DNA from: Akkermansiaceae bacterium
GTDB lineage: Bacteria; Verrucomicrobiota; Verrucomicrobiia; Verrucomicrobiales; Akkermansiaceae
Length of the DNA: 7,179 nucleotides
Direction: 5' to 3'
Assembly: GCA_025457805.1 (NCBI GenBank)
Contig: JALOTR010000133.1
Location: forward strand, 1-7,179
Position 1 is the first letter of the stretch. Each line of letters opens with the position of its first letter. The notes beneath the pieces are model-generated. The model did not search any database, had not been told where the DNA came from, and saw nothing but the letters and a program-made list of their open reading frames with translations. The translations under genes and the position numbers were made by a program. Shown here piece after piece: positions 6,757 through 7,179 of the stretch.

Positions 6757-7179
6757 TCAATGGTTGTCGAGGGGGTCGGGACAGCGGCTCCGCAGGCGAC
6801 AGCGGCGACAGAATTCGCCGATGAAAAGTTCGTCCACCCAATTCATGAGTTTTTCCAGATCCTCGGTTTCGTCCGTGAGGAAGCCTGCCTCGAAGTTGCG
6901 CTTGTCCGCATGCTTCGCACCCATGCCGGCACCGGTGAGGTTGGGTGATCCGACGAAGGCTTTGCGGCCATCGACAATGACGGACTTGGTATGCACTCGC
7001 GGACAGAGAACGCGTTCGAAGAGATCGCTTTTTGCCAGCACAGGATAGCGGTCGAAGTCCTTGCGGAACATTGGCCCGGGTTCCTTCGCATGAATGAGCC
7101 TTACAGCGATTCCATTTTCCACCAAGCCCGCAAGCACCGAAAGAAATGGCACCGCCCGCCGGCCCTGCGCCACATGCAG
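6757..7179 (-). CDS. Phospholipase D superfamily protein, C-terminal part (5' end outside window)
   Basis: The frame enters from the right edge and ends with TGA at 6757-6759, giving 140 visible residues. The GTG at 7173 is probably internal, since the frame continues to the edge. The HKD motif is clear: HTKSVIVD at DNA 6970-6993, followed by GRKAFVGSPNLTGAG, the H-x-K-x4-D...G-S-x-N pattern of the phospholipase D superfamily. The histidine would be the nucleophile or acid/base residue attacking a phosphodiester. Before it comes LSVLAGLVENGIAVRLI, the usual helix-strand unit preceding this half. The end carries FCRRCRLRSRC, a C-X2-C-X5-C cluster that may bind a metal. Known family members include phospholipases, cardiolipin synthases and nucleases; this fragment cannot decide among them, nor show whether a first HKD motif lies upstream. 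It has the same direction as the giant gene but is 276 bp away. Confidence 0.9.
   Translation of the reverse strand: MHVAQGRRAVPFLSVLAGLVENGIAVRLIHAKEPGPMFRKDFDRYPVLAKSDLFERVLCPRVHTKSVIVDGRKAFVGSPNLTGAGMGAKHADKRNFEAGFLTDETEDLEKLMNWVDELFIGEFCRRCRLRSRCPDPLDNH

Noticed and set aside
6582..6824. An 80-codon + strand frame starting in the palindrome
   Set aside because: It runs into the antisense of the PLD gene, has no recognisable motif, and its composition (many R, G, S) is typical of a shadow frame.

Overview
The window carries three protein genes and one intergenic space of 276 bp. It suggests a free-living bacterium of the PVC group, most likely a Verrucomicrobiota member of the Luteolibacter/Haloferula/Prosthecobacter kind. 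This is an inference. It rests mainly on the giant secreted protein, whose LamG, PA14 and FG-GAP modules and DPDGDG...N..EYALG.NP C-terminal module have the style of that phylum's exported proteins. I see no tRNA, rRNA, CRISPR array, insertion sequence or other mobile element.

Layout. (1) Positions 1-512, + strand: the C-terminal part of a YpfJ-like neutral zinc metallopeptidase (HEVGH motif), cut by the left edge. (2) Positions 520-6480, - strand: one very large gene of 1986 codons, convergent with gene 1 and only 7 bp from it. It encodes a signal peptide, a LamG domain, a cadherin/Ig-like domain, about five FG-GAP/VCBS repeats and an uncharacterised ~440-residue block with an HEVVH zinc-protease signature. 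Calx-beta, cadherin-like, PA14, Ig-like, DPDGDG-linker, second LamG and putative-Ig (He_PIG-type) domains follow, ending in a Verrucomicrobia-style C-terminal module. (3) Positions 6481-6756: intergenic space with a nested 40-bp dyad whose centre is a perfect 14-bp palindrome with a CRP/FNR-like GTGA-N6-TCAC core. (4) Positions 6757-7179, - strand: the C-terminal part of a phospholipase D superfamily protein with an HKD motif and a terminal cysteine cluster, cut by the right edge.

The genes do not obviously form one pathway. The giant protein looks like a stand-alone exported surface or extracellular protein that combines carbohydrate/adhesion-type modules with a probable protease. The two edge genes look like unrelated chromosomal neighbours. 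The most notable points are the protease-like block inside the giant protein, the concentric dyad upstream of that gene, and a perfect 12-bp hairpin placed at the start of its C-terminal module.
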